DNA of 64,000 nucleotides from Pannonibacter tanglangensis (GCF_009915685.1 NZ_JAABLP010000004.1); one strand, 5' to 3'; shown: positions 28,783 to 37,935, counted from the stretch's first letter. The notes: generated by a model from the letters alone, not told the origin. Numbers and translations are program-made.

Positions 28783-28942
28783 GCGGCCGAGAGCTTATAG
28801 ACTGGTCATGGAGGTTCGACGGTTCTCCGTCATTCCGGACAAGGTGAGTGCCAGCGAACCGCAGCTCCGGAACCCAGCGCATCTGTGCGAGCGCGAGCGA
28901 GCCCATTGCCAGACCAGTCCGACACCGCTCGCGCCTGATCCC
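28783..28942. repeat. Dispersed repeat, copy 2 (tandem unit)
   Basis: The second copy of the 160-base unit, in direct orientation 161 bases after the first, with only a handful of mismatches by eye. It is followed (28946-28988) by the module CGCTTCGCTGAACGCTCAG then GCCGGGATGACTTCGG, also present near 37862-37935. Confidence 0.85.
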
Positions 28943-29009
28943 GTGTGTCGCGCTTCGCTGAACGCTCAGCCTGGCCGGGATGACTTCGGGTTACCATCCG
29001 GACACGCAA

Positions 29010-29042
29010 ACGGCCGCCCCCTTTGCCCGGGGGGGCGGCCGT
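29010..29042 (-). terminator. Likely terminator of the branched-chain-type importer operon
   Basis: A GC-rich stem (CGGCCGCCCCC at 29011-29021 with its complement at about 29031-29041) lies about 22 bases past the receptor stop. On the minus strand it is followed by only a short T stretch, so termination may be partial or Rho-assisted. Confidence 0.6.
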
Positions 29043-29064
29043 GTGTCATGGCCTGTCGGACTAC

Positions 29065-30336
29065 CTATTTCATCGAGGCAACGAACGCATCCACCTCTTC
29101 CAGCGGAATGTAGGTGTCTTCCTTGGTGCCCTCGTTGGTGAAGCTCCACACCACGGCCGGTGCCGAGACGTCACCGTTGGCATCGAACTTCACGTTGCCG
29201 GTCGCGCCCTGGTAGAGCACGGTGCCGCCGCCCGCGAGGATCTTGGCGGCCTCGGCAAAGCCGGCCGCGTCCGCCGTCACCGGCGTGCCCTTGGGATCGG
29301 TCACCTTGGCCACCATCGCCGCGATCTGCGGACCCTTGGCGTCCTTGCCGGCCGCCTGCATCGCCAGGAGCGCGATCATGGTCGCGTCATAGCTGTTGGC
29401 AAGGCCCGGACCATTCGGCTGGCTGCCGAACTTCTCGACATAGCGCGTCACGAAGGCTTCTGCCGACGGCGTGCGCGGCGAGGCGGTGTCGGTGCCGACT
29501 GCGTTGCCGAGATACTCGATGCCGACATTCTTGCGGAAGTCGTCGGACTTCAGCGAGTTGGTCAGGATCATGTTCTGCGTGCCGCCAAGCGACAGCCATT
29601 CGCGCACGGCCGCCGTCCCTTCGGTCGGGTAAAGCGCCAGGTAGACGGCGTCCGGCTGGCCGGCCAGCGCCTCGGTCACTTCCGCCCGGTAGGAAGGCTG
29701 GGCATCGTTCAGCGCCACCTGCGCGGTCACCTTGATGCCGAGCTTCTCCAGGTTGGCGGCAACGATCTTGCCGATGTCCTGGCCCCAGTCGTCGTTCTTG
29801 TAGAGGATGGCGACCGACTTGTAGCCCTTGTCGCGCGCCACCATGGCGCCGACGGCCGCCTGCACGCGCGAGGTGGCGAAGGTGCGGAACCACAGGCCTT
29901 CGGTCTTGCCCTGTTCGGCGAGCTTGGTGAAGGCGGTCGAGGACGAGCAGCAGGACATCTGCATCACCTTGCCCGGCACGGTCACCGAGGTCAGGATCGG
30001 CATCGACACGCCGCTCGACACCGATCCGAGCAGCACCGGCACCTGGTCGATGTCGACGAGCGCCTTGGCCGCGTCCACGCCCACCTTCGGATCGGTCTGG
30101 TCATCGCGCAGCACCAGCTCGATGTTGCAGCCGGCAACGCCGCCGGCGGAATTGACCTGCTCGACCACGAATTTCGCCGTCTCGGCGATGGGACGGCCCC
30201 AGTCGACCGAGATCGGCAGCACCGCGCCGATCTTCTGCGTGCAGGACTGTGCCATGGCCTCTCCCGCCACGGGCACCAGCCCCAGTCCGAGAACCAGCCC
30301 AAGCCCGGCTGTCTGGACACTCCGCTTCATCGTCAT
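29065..30336 (-). CDS. Branched-chain amino-acid-type ABC substrate-binding protein
   Basis: A 423-residue periplasmic receptor of the LivK/Peripla_BP_6 family. A Sec signal ends near EAMAQS. Landmarks are IGAVLPISVDWG at the mature start, INPSGGxxG-like VNSAGGVAGCNIELVLRDDQ and VAILYKNDDWGQDI. It is the last gene of the operon, 17 bases after the LivM-like stop. This family binds amino acids but also amides, urea and aromatic acids, so the ligand is open. Confidence 0.88.
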   Translation of the reverse strand: MTMKRSVQTAGLGLVLGLGLVPVAGEAMAQSCTQKIGAVLPISVDWGRPIAETAKFVVEQVNSAGGVAGCNIELVLRDDQTDPKVGVDAAKALVDIDQVPVLLGSVSSGVSMPILTSVTVPGKVMQMSCCSSSTAFTKLAEQGKTEGLWFRTFATSRVQAAVGAMVARDKGYKSVAILYKNDDWGQDIGKIVAANLEKLGIKVTAQVALNDAQPSYRAEVTEALAGQPDAVYLALYPTEGTAAVREWLSLGGTQNMILTNSLKSDDFRKNVGIEYLGNAVGTDTASPRTPSAEAFVTRYVEKFGSQPNGPGLANSYDATMIALLAMQAAGKDAKGPQIAAMVAKVTDPKGTPVTADAAGFAEAAKILAGGGTVLYQGATGNVKFDANGDVSAPAVVWSFTNEGTKEDTYIPLEEVDAFVASMK

Positions 30337-30353
30337 CTTCTAGTCCCCTCTGC

Positions 30354-31307
30354 TCAATGTCCGGGTTTTCCCGATTGCGATACGACCAGCCGTTCCGGAA
30401 ACAGTCCCTGCGGACGCCAGAGCAGCATGCCGACGATGACCAGACCGATCAGGATGAACTGGATCGAACCGGTATAGAGTTGCGCCTCGACGGGCGCGAA
30501 ACGGGAGAGGGCCCAGCCGCTGGCGGTCCAGGCGCCCCAGATCAGGAAGGCCCCCGCAATGGCGCCCCGGTTGTTGCCCGCGCCGCCGACGATCAGCATG
30601 GCCCAGATCTGGAAGGTCAGCGTGGGAAGCACGTCCTGCGGGCTGACGAAGGCATAGAAGGTGCCATAGAGGCCTCCGGCCAGCCCCATGATCGCCGAGC
30701 CGGTGACAAAGGCGGTGAGACGGATCCGCGCCGGCATCTTGCCGAGCGAGCGGGCGGCGTCCTCGTCCTCGCGGATCGCCCGGAGCAGCCGGCCGAAGGG
30801 CGAGGCCGCCAGCCGCTGCAGCACCCCGTAGACCAGCCCGAGAGCCACCAGCACCACCGTCAGGAACGCGATGTTGTAGGTCAGCCCGTCGCCGAGCAGG
30901 TCCCGCAAGGGCCGCTCGAAGCCGCGCAGGCCCTTGGCCCCGCCGGTCAGCCACTCCGCATTGCGCATGACGTTCTCGAAGGCAACCGCAACGCCGAAGG
31001 TGGCGATCGCCAGATAGTCATGCCTGAGTTTCAGCGTCAGCCGGCCGACGATCCAGGCCAGCAGCGCCGCCGCCGCGATGCCGCCGGCCAGCGCCAGCAG
31101 ATAGGGCAAGGCAAAGCCGCCCAGATGCTCGTCCTGCGGCTGGCCGCCGAGGATCAGCGTGACATAGGCCCCGGCGCCGAAGAAGGCCGCGACGCCGCCG
31201 TTGAAGAGGCCCGTGTTGCCCCACTGCAGGTTCAGCCCCAGCACGGCGATGGCCAGGATCGAGGCCAGCGTGGCGAAAAAGACCAGATAGGACAGCACCC
31301 CGATCAT
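30354..31307 (-). CDS. Branched-chain-type ABC permease, LivM-like
   Basis: A 317-residue polytopic membrane protein with the LivM signature region (GYVTLILG-like segment GAYVTLILGGQ, RAIREDEDAARSLG, GGLYGTFYAFVSPQ). It overlaps the LivH-like gene by four bases. The stretch RAIREDEDAA corresponds to the ATPase-contact loop of the family. Confidence 0.88.
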   Translation of the reverse strand: MIGVLSYLVFFATLASILAIAVLGLNLQWGNTGLFNGGVAAFFGAGAYVTLILGGQPQDEHLGGFALPYLLALAGGIAAAALLAWIVGRLTLKLRHDYLAIATFGVAVAFENVMRNAEWLTGGAKGLRGFERPLRDLLGDGLTYNIAFLTVVLVALGLVYGVLQRLAASPFGRLLRAIREDEDAARSLGKMPARIRLTAFVTGSAIMGLAGGLYGTFYAFVSPQDVLPTLTFQIWAMLIVGGAGNNRGAIAGAFLIWGAWTASGWALSRFAPVEAQLYTGSIQFILIGLVIVGMLLWRPQGLFPERLVVSQSGKPGH

Positions 31308-32218
31308 GCGCGCACCTCGCCGAAGAGACCGTTCGGGCGCACCAGGAGCACCGCGAGAATGATGAGGAAGGGAACCGAGGGCGAGTAGCCGGAGGGCAGG
31401 ATCAGGAGCGCAAGGCTCGAGGCGATGCCGACGATCATGCCGCCCAGCGCCGCGCCGTAGATGCTGCCGATGCCGCCGACGATGGCCGCGGCAAAGATCG
31501 GCAGCACCAGGTCGCGGCCCATCACCGGCGACAGGTGGTTGGTCATGCCGTAGAAGATGCCGGCCGTAGCCGCCAGGCCACCGCCGATCACCCAGATCAG
31601 CACGATCATCCGCTGCAGCGGAATGCCGTTGACCTGCGCCAGCGAGGGGTTCTCCGCCACGGCGCGCAACGCATAGCCGAGCGTCGTGCGCGACAGCACC
31701 AGATGCAGCACCAGCATGATGACCAGCGTTGCCGCCAGCACGAACACCTGATCCGGCTTGATCAGCAGCAGCGGATCGCGGCTGACCACCACGGCAAAGG
31801 CGATGCTCTTGGAGTAGAGCTCCGTGTGCAGCCCGAAGACCAGACCGCTGATATTGCGCACGATCAGCGCGACACCGAAGGAGGCAAAGACCATCGACAG
31901 TTCGCCGCCTTTCTCCCGCACCCGGCGGAAGACGAGCCGGTCGATCAGCACGGCGGAGGCGCCGGTGATCGCCATGGCAATGACCATCGCCACGATCAGC
32001 GATCCGGTCAGGGTCAGCGGCGCGAGCTTCACCCCCAGCGTGGCATTCACGCCCTGGAACACCCGGTCGAACACCAGCGCCGCATAGGCGCCGATGGTCA
32101 GGAGCTCCGCATGGGCGAAATTGGCAAAGCGCAGCATGTGCATGACCATCGTCAGCCCGATGGCGCCCAGCGACAGGACCGCCCCCACGAGAATGCCGTC
32201 GGCAAGCGATTGGATCAT
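31304..32218 (-). CDS. Branched-chain-type ABC permease, LivH-like
   Basis: A 304-residue membrane protein with the LivH N-terminus (LADGILVGAVLSLGAIGLTM) and the contact loop (LRAVAENPSLAQVNGI). It overlaps the LivF-like gene by four bases and is the channel partner of the LivM-like protein. Confidence 0.88.
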   Translation of the reverse strand: MIQSLADGILVGAVLSLGAIGLTMVMHMLRFANFAHAELLTIGAYAALVFDRVFQGVNATLGVKLAPLTLTGSLIVAMVIAMAITGASAVLIDRLVFRRVREKGGELSMVFASFGVALIVRNISGLVFGLHTELYSKSIAFAVVVSRDPLLLIKPDQVFVLAATLVIMLVLHLVLSRTTLGYALRAVAENPSLAQVNGIPLQRMIVLIWVIGGGLAATAGIFYGMTNHLSPVMGRDLVLPIFAAAIVGGIGSIYGAALGGMIVGIASSLALLILPSGYSPSVPFLIILAVLLVRPNGLFGEVRA

Positions 32219-32961
32219 GATGCCCTCAGCCTCTTGCCGCCCAGATAGATCTCGCCCACCACCGGATCGGCGATCAGCGCGGCGGCCGATCCGTCGATCT
32301 GGTTGCGCCCGTCGGCGAGGATGTAGCAGTGGTCGGCGATGCGCAGCGCCTGCTTCACGTTCTGCTCGACCAGCAGGATGGTGGTGCCCTGCGCCGTCAG
32401 CCCGCGCGCGAGCGCCAGCACTTCTTCCGCCGCCTTCGGCGACAGGCCGGCGGAGGGTTCGTCCATCAGGATCAGCGACGGCTTCACGGCCAGCGCCATG
32501 GCAACCGCCAGGAACTGCCGCTGGCCGCCCGACAGCGCCCCGGCCTTTTCCTTCTGCTTGGCCGCCAGCGGCGGAAACCGGGTGAACAGCTCGTCGAGCC
32601 GCGCCCTCGCCTCGCCGCCCGCCTTGCGCAGGGCCAGGTCCAGGTTCTGGCGAATGGTCAGCGTGCGGAAGATGTTGTCGGTCTGCGGCACATAGGCGAT
32701 GCCCTCGGCCGCCATCTTGTCCGGTGCGATACCGGTGATCGCCCGGCCCGCCAGCGTCACCGATCCCCCGCTCACCGGCACCAGCCCGGCAATCGCCTTG
32801 ATCAGCGTCGACTTGCCGGCGCCGTTCGGCCCGATGATGACGGTCACGCTCTGCGGCGCGACCGTCACCGACACGTCCTTCAGGATCGGCAGGTCCGGGA
32901 TGTAGCCGGCCACCAACCCGCGCACCTCAAGTCCCGCCCCGGCGGGTCCCGTCTCAGGCAT
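32215..32961 (-). CDS. Branched-chain-type ABC ATPase, LivF-like
   Basis: A 248-residue ATPase with Walker A (GPNGAGKST), signature LSGGQRQF and Walker B (LILMDEPSAGL). I chose the ATG at 32961 because it overlaps the LivG-like stop by eight bases and gives the usual family length; a longer in-frame start would add 25 unconserved residues. Confidence 0.87.
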   Translation of the reverse strand: MPETGPAGAGLEVRGLVAGYIPDLPILKDVSVTVAPQSVTVIIGPNGAGKSTLIKAIAGLVPVSGGSVTLAGRAITGIAPDKMAAEGIAYVPQTDNIFRTLTIRQNLDLALRKAGGEARARLDELFTRFPPLAAKQKEKAGALSGGQRQFLAVAMALAVKPSLILMDEPSAGLSPKAAEEVLALARGLTAQGTTILLVEQNVKQALRIADHCYILADGRNQIDGSAAALIADPVVGEIYLGGKRLRAS

Positions 32962-33727
32962 CGGCCATGCTCCCCAGATAGGCATCCAGCAGCACCGGAT
33001 TGGCCTGCGCCTCGGCGGCGCTGCCCTCGAAGACAACGCGGCCTTCGGCGAGCGCGATCACCGGGTCGCAGTGGCGCATGACGAAATCCATGTCGTGCTC
33101 GATGATGACGAAGGTCTTGCCCTGCCGGTTCAGCTCCTCGATCTTCTCGATCAGGATGCCCGTCAGCGTCGGGTTGACGCCGGCCGCCGGCTCGTCGAGC
33201 AGGATGATCGCCGGATCCCCCATCAAGACGCGCGCCAGCTCCAGCAGTTTCATCTGCCCGCCGGAGATCTTGCCGGCCGGATGGTCGGCCAGCTTGGCGA
33301 GGGTCACGAACTCCAGCACCGCCATGGCGCGCTCGCGGTTGCGCTTCTCCTCGGCGGCGACCCGCGCGGGGAACAGCAGCGGCCCGAGGAGGCTTTCCCC
33401 GGACTGCGCCACCGGCGCCATCATCACGTTTTCCAGCACGCTCATCCGGGCAAAGGGCCGCGGGATCTGGAATGTCCGCCCCAGCCCCTTGCGGAACAGC
33501 GCATCCGGCGCAAGTCCGGTCACGTCGGCCCCCTTCAGGGTGACACGGCCGGAACTCGGCCGCAGCATGCCGGTGAGCAGGTTGAACAGCGTCGACTTGC
33601 CGGCGCCGTTCGGACCGATGAGGCCGGTGATGGTGCCGGCGCGGATGTCCAGCGACACGTCGTCGACGGCCCGGAAGCCGTTGAAGTCGCGCGACAGGCC
33701 TCGGGTCGACAGCAGGATCTCAGCCAT
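32954..33727 (-). CDS. Branched-chain-type ABC ATPase, LivG-like
   Basis: A 257-residue ATPase with Walker A (GPNGAGKST), the LivG-type insertion (GLGRTFQIPRPFARM), signature SGGQMKLLE and Walker B (IILLDEPAAGVNP). It overlaps the aldo/keto reductase gene by eight bases, which shows that the reductase and importer belong to one operon. Confidence 0.9.
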   Translation of the reverse strand: MAEILLSTRGLSRDFNGFRAVDDVSLDIRAGTITGLIGPNGAGKSTLFNLLTGMLRPSSGRVTLKGADVTGLAPDALFRKGLGRTFQIPRPFARMSVLENVMMAPVAQSGESLLGPLLFPARVAAEEKRNRERAMAVLEFVTLAKLADHPAGKISGGQMKLLELARVLMGDPAIILLDEPAAGVNPTLTGILIEKIEELNRQGKTFVIIEHDMDFVMRHCDPVIALAEGRVVFEGSAAEAQANPVLLDAYLGSMADA

Positions 33728-34808
33728 GGCTTGCCGCCGCCAGCACCGGGTCGTCAGGCCGGGTGTTGAGGTTGTATTTCATGATGCGGCCGTGCCGGCT
33801 GGTGCGGTCGCCTTCAAGGCCGTAGACGGGGCCGTTCGGGCCCTTCGCCTGCGCGATCACGGCGGCAATCCGCGCCCGGTCGTCCTCATCCAGCGTCAGG
33901 CGGAACACCTCGAGCGTCTTCGGCAGATGCCGGGCGTAGCGCGCGCCGACAATGGCGGCAGCGACCTGCGGCTGGTCCAGCACCCAGCGCGTCGCCACGC
34001 TCGACAGCGACACGCCGTGCCGGTCGCCAACGGCCTTCAGCGTCGCCAGCAGGGTCTGGAACAGGTCCCAGGAGCCGAACTCGTCGATGATCAGCCGGTA
34101 CTTCACCAGCGACCGGTTGTCGAAGGCAAAGCCCGGATCGGGCTGGCCCAGCCAGGCCTCGGTCAGGAAGCCGCCGGCCAGGGTGCCGTAGCACAGCAAC
34201 TGCATGTCCTGCGCCCTTGCCCAGGGGGCGAGGCCCGTGGCCGGACGCCGGTCGAGGATCGAATACTGCACCTGCGCCGAGACCACATCGAAGCCCGCAT
34301 CCGTGAAGCGGGCCATCTGCATCTCGTTCCAGTTGGTCGTGCCGAGACTGCCGATCTTGCCCTTCTCCTGGCAGCGCTTCAGCACCTCGAAGGCAGAGAC
34401 CGCATCGCCGATGCCAAGATCCCACCAGAAGAACTGCACCAGATGCAGCCGGTCGATCTTCAGCCGCTTCAGCGACCGGTCGACAATGGCTTCCACCTCG
34501 TCGGGGCGGATGTCGGCCAGCCGCGACAGGTCCGGCACCAGCTTGGTGTGCACGACCGCGCGCTCGGCCACCGCAGCACCCCGGCGCTTGCGCACATCCT
34601 CGATGAAGCTGCCGATCATCTCCTCCACGCCGGTGTAGATGTCGGCGCAGTCAAAGGTCGTGATGCCCGCATCGAGGAAGGCTTCCATGTCGGCGATCGC
34701 GGCCTCGCGCTCGACCGAGCCATGGTCGCCGGCCAGTTGCCAGCCGCCCTTGATGACGCGGGAAATCCTGTGGCCGGGACGCAGGTCCGCGGTTTCGACT
34801 TGGGTCAT
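33720..34808 (-). CDS. Aldo/keto reductase with His-to-Phe change in the tetrad
   Basis: A 362-residue TIM-barrel oxidoreductase. The tetrad Asp (D56 in FDCADIY), Tyr (Y58) and Lys (K89 in VHTKL) are present, but the position of the catalytic His reads LVQFFWW (F127), whereas the paralogue at 36135 has LLQFHWW. It is translationally coupled to the LivG-like ATPase and to the preceding gene (four-base overlap). It probably acts on the imported compound or has a non-standard role. Confidence 0.82.
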   Translation of the reverse strand: MTQVETADLRPGHRISRVIKGGWQLAGDHGSVEREAAIADMEAFLDAGITTFDCADIYTGVEEMIGSFIEDVRKRRGAAVAERAVVHTKLVPDLSRLADIRPDEVEAIVDRSLKRLKIDRLHLVQFFWWDLGIGDAVSAFEVLKRCQEKGKIGSLGTTNWNEMQMARFTDAGFDVVSAQVQYSILDRRPATGLAPWARAQDMQLLCYGTLAGGFLTEAWLGQPDPGFAFDNRSLVKYRLIIDEFGSWDLFQTLLATLKAVGDRHGVSLSSVATRWVLDQPQVAAAIVGARYARHLPKTLEVFRLTLDEDDRARIAAVIAQAKGPNGPVYGLEGDRTSRHGRIMKYNLNTRPDDPVLAAASHG

Positions 34809-35260
34809 TCGTCAGGGCCTCCCTCGGCCTTCTTCCAGTAGGGTGTGTCGCGCGCCTCCGGCAGGCCGGTGGTCTCGCTGTGGCTGAACCGGCGCTTGCC
34901 CGTCCGGGTGATGCGGAAACGGCCGCCGCAATGGGGATCGGGACAGGCCACTTCCGCGTCCGTGGACATCCAGTCATGCGGCGAGGTCTCGCGCTGCTTG
35001 GCCGGCAACAGCGGCAGCACGGCAGCGAGCGCATACATCGACACGCGCTGCCCGGGCTCGAACACCAGCGCCTCGCCCTCGACGCGGAAACTCTCGCCCT
35101 CGATGTGGCGACAGACCGGCGTGCGGCCGTCGAGGACCGTCTCGACCTTCAGGTCATAGAGCCAGAAGCCGTCGTCGGCTGCCGCCCGAACCGGTCCGGC
35201 TCCTGCTGTCCCGCCGTCGCGCTCTGGATCCCCAGCTGCCCCTGCCTTGTTGTCGGCCAC
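34805..35260 (-). CDS. TIGR04076-like small protein
   Basis: A 151-residue protein of unknown function. The body (CRHIEGESFRVEG, then VSMYALAAVLPLLPAKQRE, DWMSTDAEVACPDPHCGG, FRITRTGKR) resembles what I recall of the TIGR04076 family: a small Cys-containing domain with three conserved cysteines (CRH, ACPDPHC), possibly metal-binding. It is the first gene of the leftward importer operon. The first 30 residues are low-complexity and the start could be internal. Confidence 0.6.
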   Translation of the reverse strand: MADNKAGAAGDPERDGGTAGAGPVRAAADDGFWLYDLKVETVLDGRTPVCRHIEGESFRVEGEALVFEPGQRVSMYALAAVLPLLPAKQRETSPHDWMSTDAEVACPDPHCGGRFRITRTGKRRFSHSETTGLPEARDTPYWKKAEGGPDE

Positions 35261-35289
35261 TCCGTGAGCCCTCCCCTATCGGCGTCCGG

Positions 35290-35335
35290 ATATCTGTGAT
35301 ATTTGATCTTAGGTACGGGATCTTGAGATTGTCAA
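35290..35335 (-). promoter_or_regulatory. Promoter and operator of the branched-chain-type operon
   Basis: On the minus strand a consensus -35 box TTGACA (complement of 35330-35335) and a -10 box TAAGAT (complement of 35306-35311) are 18 bases apart. A 13-base palindrome ATATCTGTGATAT (35290-35302) begins just downstream of the -10 box, where a repressor would act. The GntR protein encoded divergently at 35437 is the natural candidate. Confidence 0.6.
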
Positions 35336-35436
35336 TCGACCGCGCATGGTTAAACTTCAGGCAGGTCGGCCGGTGGCTGGACCGGCCCTGAACCGAGGCA
35401 GACCGGCAGCCGGGCGAGACATTCGGGGAGCAGCAC

Positions 35437-36090
35437 ATGAGCGCACCGCGCATCGCGAGGATCGACCAGTCGAAACTCAGGGAGAACGTCTATTTCGCGC
35501 TGCGCGACGCCTTTACACGCGGGGAGTTCGCCCCCGGCGACACGGTCAGCCTGCGCGATCTGGCCGAACAGCTCGGCACCTCGATGACCCCCGTGCGAGA
35601 GGCCGTCCGCCGTCTCGTGGCCGAAGGCGCGCTCATCGACACGCCAAGCCGCACCCTGCAGGTGCCCGCCTTTGATGCACGCCGGATGCAGGATCTGAAG
35701 CAGGCGCGGCTGGCGCTCGAGGCCCTCGTGCTCGACCTCGCCATGGACCGCATGAGCCCCGAGACCATCGCCGCGATGGAGGCGGTCCTGACCACGCATT
35801 CGGATCCCGAAATCACCGGCCCCGACTTGCAGCAGAACTACGATTTCCACTTCACGCTCTACCGCGCCAGCGAGTCCGAGGTGCTGCTGCCGCTCGTCGA
35901 AGCGCTCTGGCTGCAGTACGGCGCCTATCTCAACCTCATCATCAAGCATGAGGAAGCCCTGCGCATGCCGGAGCACAAGCATCACCAGGAGATCATCGCC
36001 GCCCTGAAGTCCGGCGACCGGGCCGCCGCCCATGCGGCACTCGCCAATGACATCGAGCGCAGCTTCCGCGTGCTGGTGCCCACCCCCTGA
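35437..36090 (+). CDS. GntR-family transcriptional regulator (FadR/FCD subfamily)
   Basis: A 217-residue regulator with a winged helix (about 12-78, LAEQLGTSMTPVREAVRRL) and an FCD effector domain with metal-ligand-type residues (NYDFHFTLYRA, HKHHQEII). A GGGGAGC ribosome-binding site lies before its ATG. Divergent from the importer operon and upstream of the AKR-RidA fusion, it probably controls both, sensing a pathway metabolite. Confidence 0.85.
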   Translation: MSAPRIARIDQSKLRENVYFALRDAFTRGEFAPGDTVSLRDLAEQLGTSMTPVREAVRRLVAEGALIDTPSRTLQVPAFDARRMQDLKQARLALEALVLDLAMDRMSPETIAAMEAVLTTHSDPEITGPDLQQNYDFHFTLYRASESEVLLPLVEALWLQYGAYLNLIIKHEEALRMPEHKHHQEIIAALKSGDRAAAHAALANDIERSFRVLVPTP

Positions 36091-36134
36091 CCCTTTCCCT
36101 TCGCCGTTTTCGACATCGACACAAGAGACATTTC

Positions 36135-37631
36135 ATGACCCGTCACCCGGCTTCGCCGCTCACGCCCGCTCGTCCCGACCGTTTCCCGCTGGCTCCGGGG
36201 CTGGAGATCAGCCGCGCCCTCACGGGCCTGTGGCAGGTGGCCGACATCGAACGCAAGTCCGGCCCGATCGACCCGGATCTCGGCGCGGACTGGCTGGAGG
36301 CCTATGTCCGCGACGGCTTCACCACCTTCGACATGGCCGACCATTACGGCACCTCCGAGCTGATCACCGGCCGCCTGCTGGCGCGCTGTGCCGACGGCAG
36401 CGCCGACCGGCCGCTCGCCTTCACCAAATGGTGCCCCGAACCCGGCCCGATGACCGCCGACGTGGTGCGCGCGGGCGTCGAGGAGCGGCTGGCGCGCCTC
36501 GGCACCGACTGCATCGACCTGCTGCAGTTCCACTGGTGGAGCTTCGAGCATCCGGGCTGGCTCGACGCCCTGCACGAGCTGACGCGCCTGCGGGCCGAGG
36601 GACTGATCCGCGAGATCGGCGTCACCAATTTCGATGCCGCCCACCTGCATCTGGCACTGGCCGACGGCATTCCGCTGGCCACCAACCAGGTCTCCTTCTC
36701 GCTGGTGGACCGGCGCGCGGCGGGCCAGCTCGCCGAGGTCTGCAGCGCCCACGGCGTGCATCTTCTGGCCTATGGCACGCTCTGCGGCGGCTTCCTGTCC
36801 AGCCGCTGGCTTGGCCGGCCGGAGCCGCACGACATCGAGGACTGGAGCAAGATGAAGTACAAGCGCTTCATCGACACCATCGGTGGCTGGACTGCCTTCC
36901 AGGGCATCCTGACGGCCGCTGGCAGCATCGCCGCGAAGCACGGCGTCTCGATCTCCAACGTCGCCACCCGCTGGGTCCTCGAGCAGAAAGCAGTCGCCGG
37001 CGTCATCATCGGCGCACGCCTCGGCGAGGCCATGCACACCGCCGACAACCTCAAGCTCTTCGGCTTCAGGCTGGACGCGGAGGATCACGCCCGCCTCGAG
37101 GCGGCCTTTGCCGCGACACAGCCCGTGCCGGGCGACTGCGGCGATGAATACCGCAAGCCCCCCTTCCTCACCGCCTCGGGGGATCTCAGCCATCACTTGA
37201 GCGAGATGCCGCGCGCCAGCACCACCGAACTGACGCCGCATCGCCCCGGCGGCTTGCGCGTGCTGACCGGCTCGGAGTGGGAGGACATCGCCGGCTATTG
37301 CCGCGCCCAGCGCATCGGCGACCGCATCCTCGTCTCCGGCACCACGGCCACAGCCGGTGCCAGCCGCCCCGTCGCCCCGCAGGATGCCGCCGCCCAGACC
37401 ACCTACATCCTCGACAAGATCCAGTCGGCCCTGACCGCGCTCGGCGCCAGCGCCGAGGATGTGGTCCGCACCCGCGTCTATCTTACTGACCCGGACGATG
37501 CCTTGCCGGTGTCGCGCGCCCATGGCCGCGTCTTCGGCGAGATCAAGCCCGCCAACACCCTCCTCGCCGTCGCCCGCCTGATCGGCGACTACAAGGTGGA
37601 AATCGAGGCCGAGGCGATCATCCGGCCGTAA
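36135..37631 (+). CDS. Aldo/keto reductase-RidA fusion protein
   Basis: A 498-residue two-domain protein in one uninterrupted frame. Residues about 20-345 form an aldo/keto reductase with a complete tetrad (D69, Y71, K98, H133). Residues about 370-498 form a RidA/YjgF-type domain (RIGDRILVSGTT, ASAEDVVRTRVYLTD, KPANTLLAVARLI, VEIEAEAII). RidA proteins hydrolyse reactive imines and enamines, so the fusion may couple carbonyl reduction to imine removal in amine catabolism. It lies 44 bases after the GntR gene. The RidA Arg (VRTRVY) region and Glu (EAEA) are kept. Confidence 0.85.
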   Translation: MTRHPASPLTPARPDRFPLAPGLEISRALTGLWQVADIERKSGPIDPDLGADWLEAYVRDGFTTFDMADHYGTSELITGRLLARCADGSADRPLAFTKWCPEPGPMTADVVRAGVEERLARLGTDCIDLLQFHWWSFEHPGWLDALHELTRLRAEGLIREIGVTNFDAAHLHLALADGIPLATNQVSFSLVDRRAAGQLAEVCSAHGVHLLAYGTLCGGFLSSRWLGRPEPHDIEDWSKMKYKRFIDTIGGWTAFQGILTAAGSIAAKHGVSISNVATRWVLEQKAVAGVIIGARLGEAMHTADNLKLFGFRLDAEDHARLEAAFAATQPVPGDCGDEYRKPPFLTASGDLSHHLSEMPRASTTELTPHRPGGLRVLTGSEWEDIAGYCRAQRIGDRILVSGTTATAGASRPVAPQDAAAQTTYILDKIQSALTALGASAEDVVRTRVYLTDPDDALPVSRAHGRVFGEIKPANTLLAVARLIGDYKVEIEAEAIIRP

Positions 37632-37717
37632 GTCCGCTCGATCCCGAACAGGACGCCGGACGCCTCACGTGTCCGGCGTCGCAGACTGCTGACAAACGTC
37701 GGGTTTCGTCAGCCTGC

Positions 37718-37935
37718 CGTCATTCCGGACAAGGTGAGCGTGCAGCGAACCGCAGATCCGGGGCCTGTCCCGGGCCTGACCCGGGATCCAGCGCGTCTGT
37801 GCGAGCGCCAGCGAGCCCTTAAACAAGTCATCTCGACAAGACTTGCGACCGACAGATTTGTCGCGCTTCGCGCGGCTGATGTCTGGATCCCGGCTCGGCG
37901 CTTCGCTCACGCTCAGCTGGGCCGGGATGACTTCG
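37718..37935. repeat. Dispersed repeat, copy 3 (longest mosaic)
   Basis: This copy has the same 5' core as the pair at 28667 and 28828 (CCGTCATTCCGGACAAGGTG, then AGCGAACCGCAGATCCG) with an insertion of CCGGGCCTGACCCGGG type, and the 3' module CGCTTCGCTCACGCTCAGCT then GGGCCGGGATGACTTCGG. The stretch 37880-37930 is partly palindromic (ATCCCGGC with GCCGGGAT). Non-coding. Confidence 0.8.

Noticed and set aside
28622..28942. Two-unit direct repeat as a CRISPR or coding tandem repeat
   Set aside because: Units are 160 bases with no spacer structure and no cas genes; related copies elsewhere show it is a dispersed element.
28646..29113. Small proteins encoded in the repeats
   Set aside because: The open frames merely repeat with the element and lack start signals.
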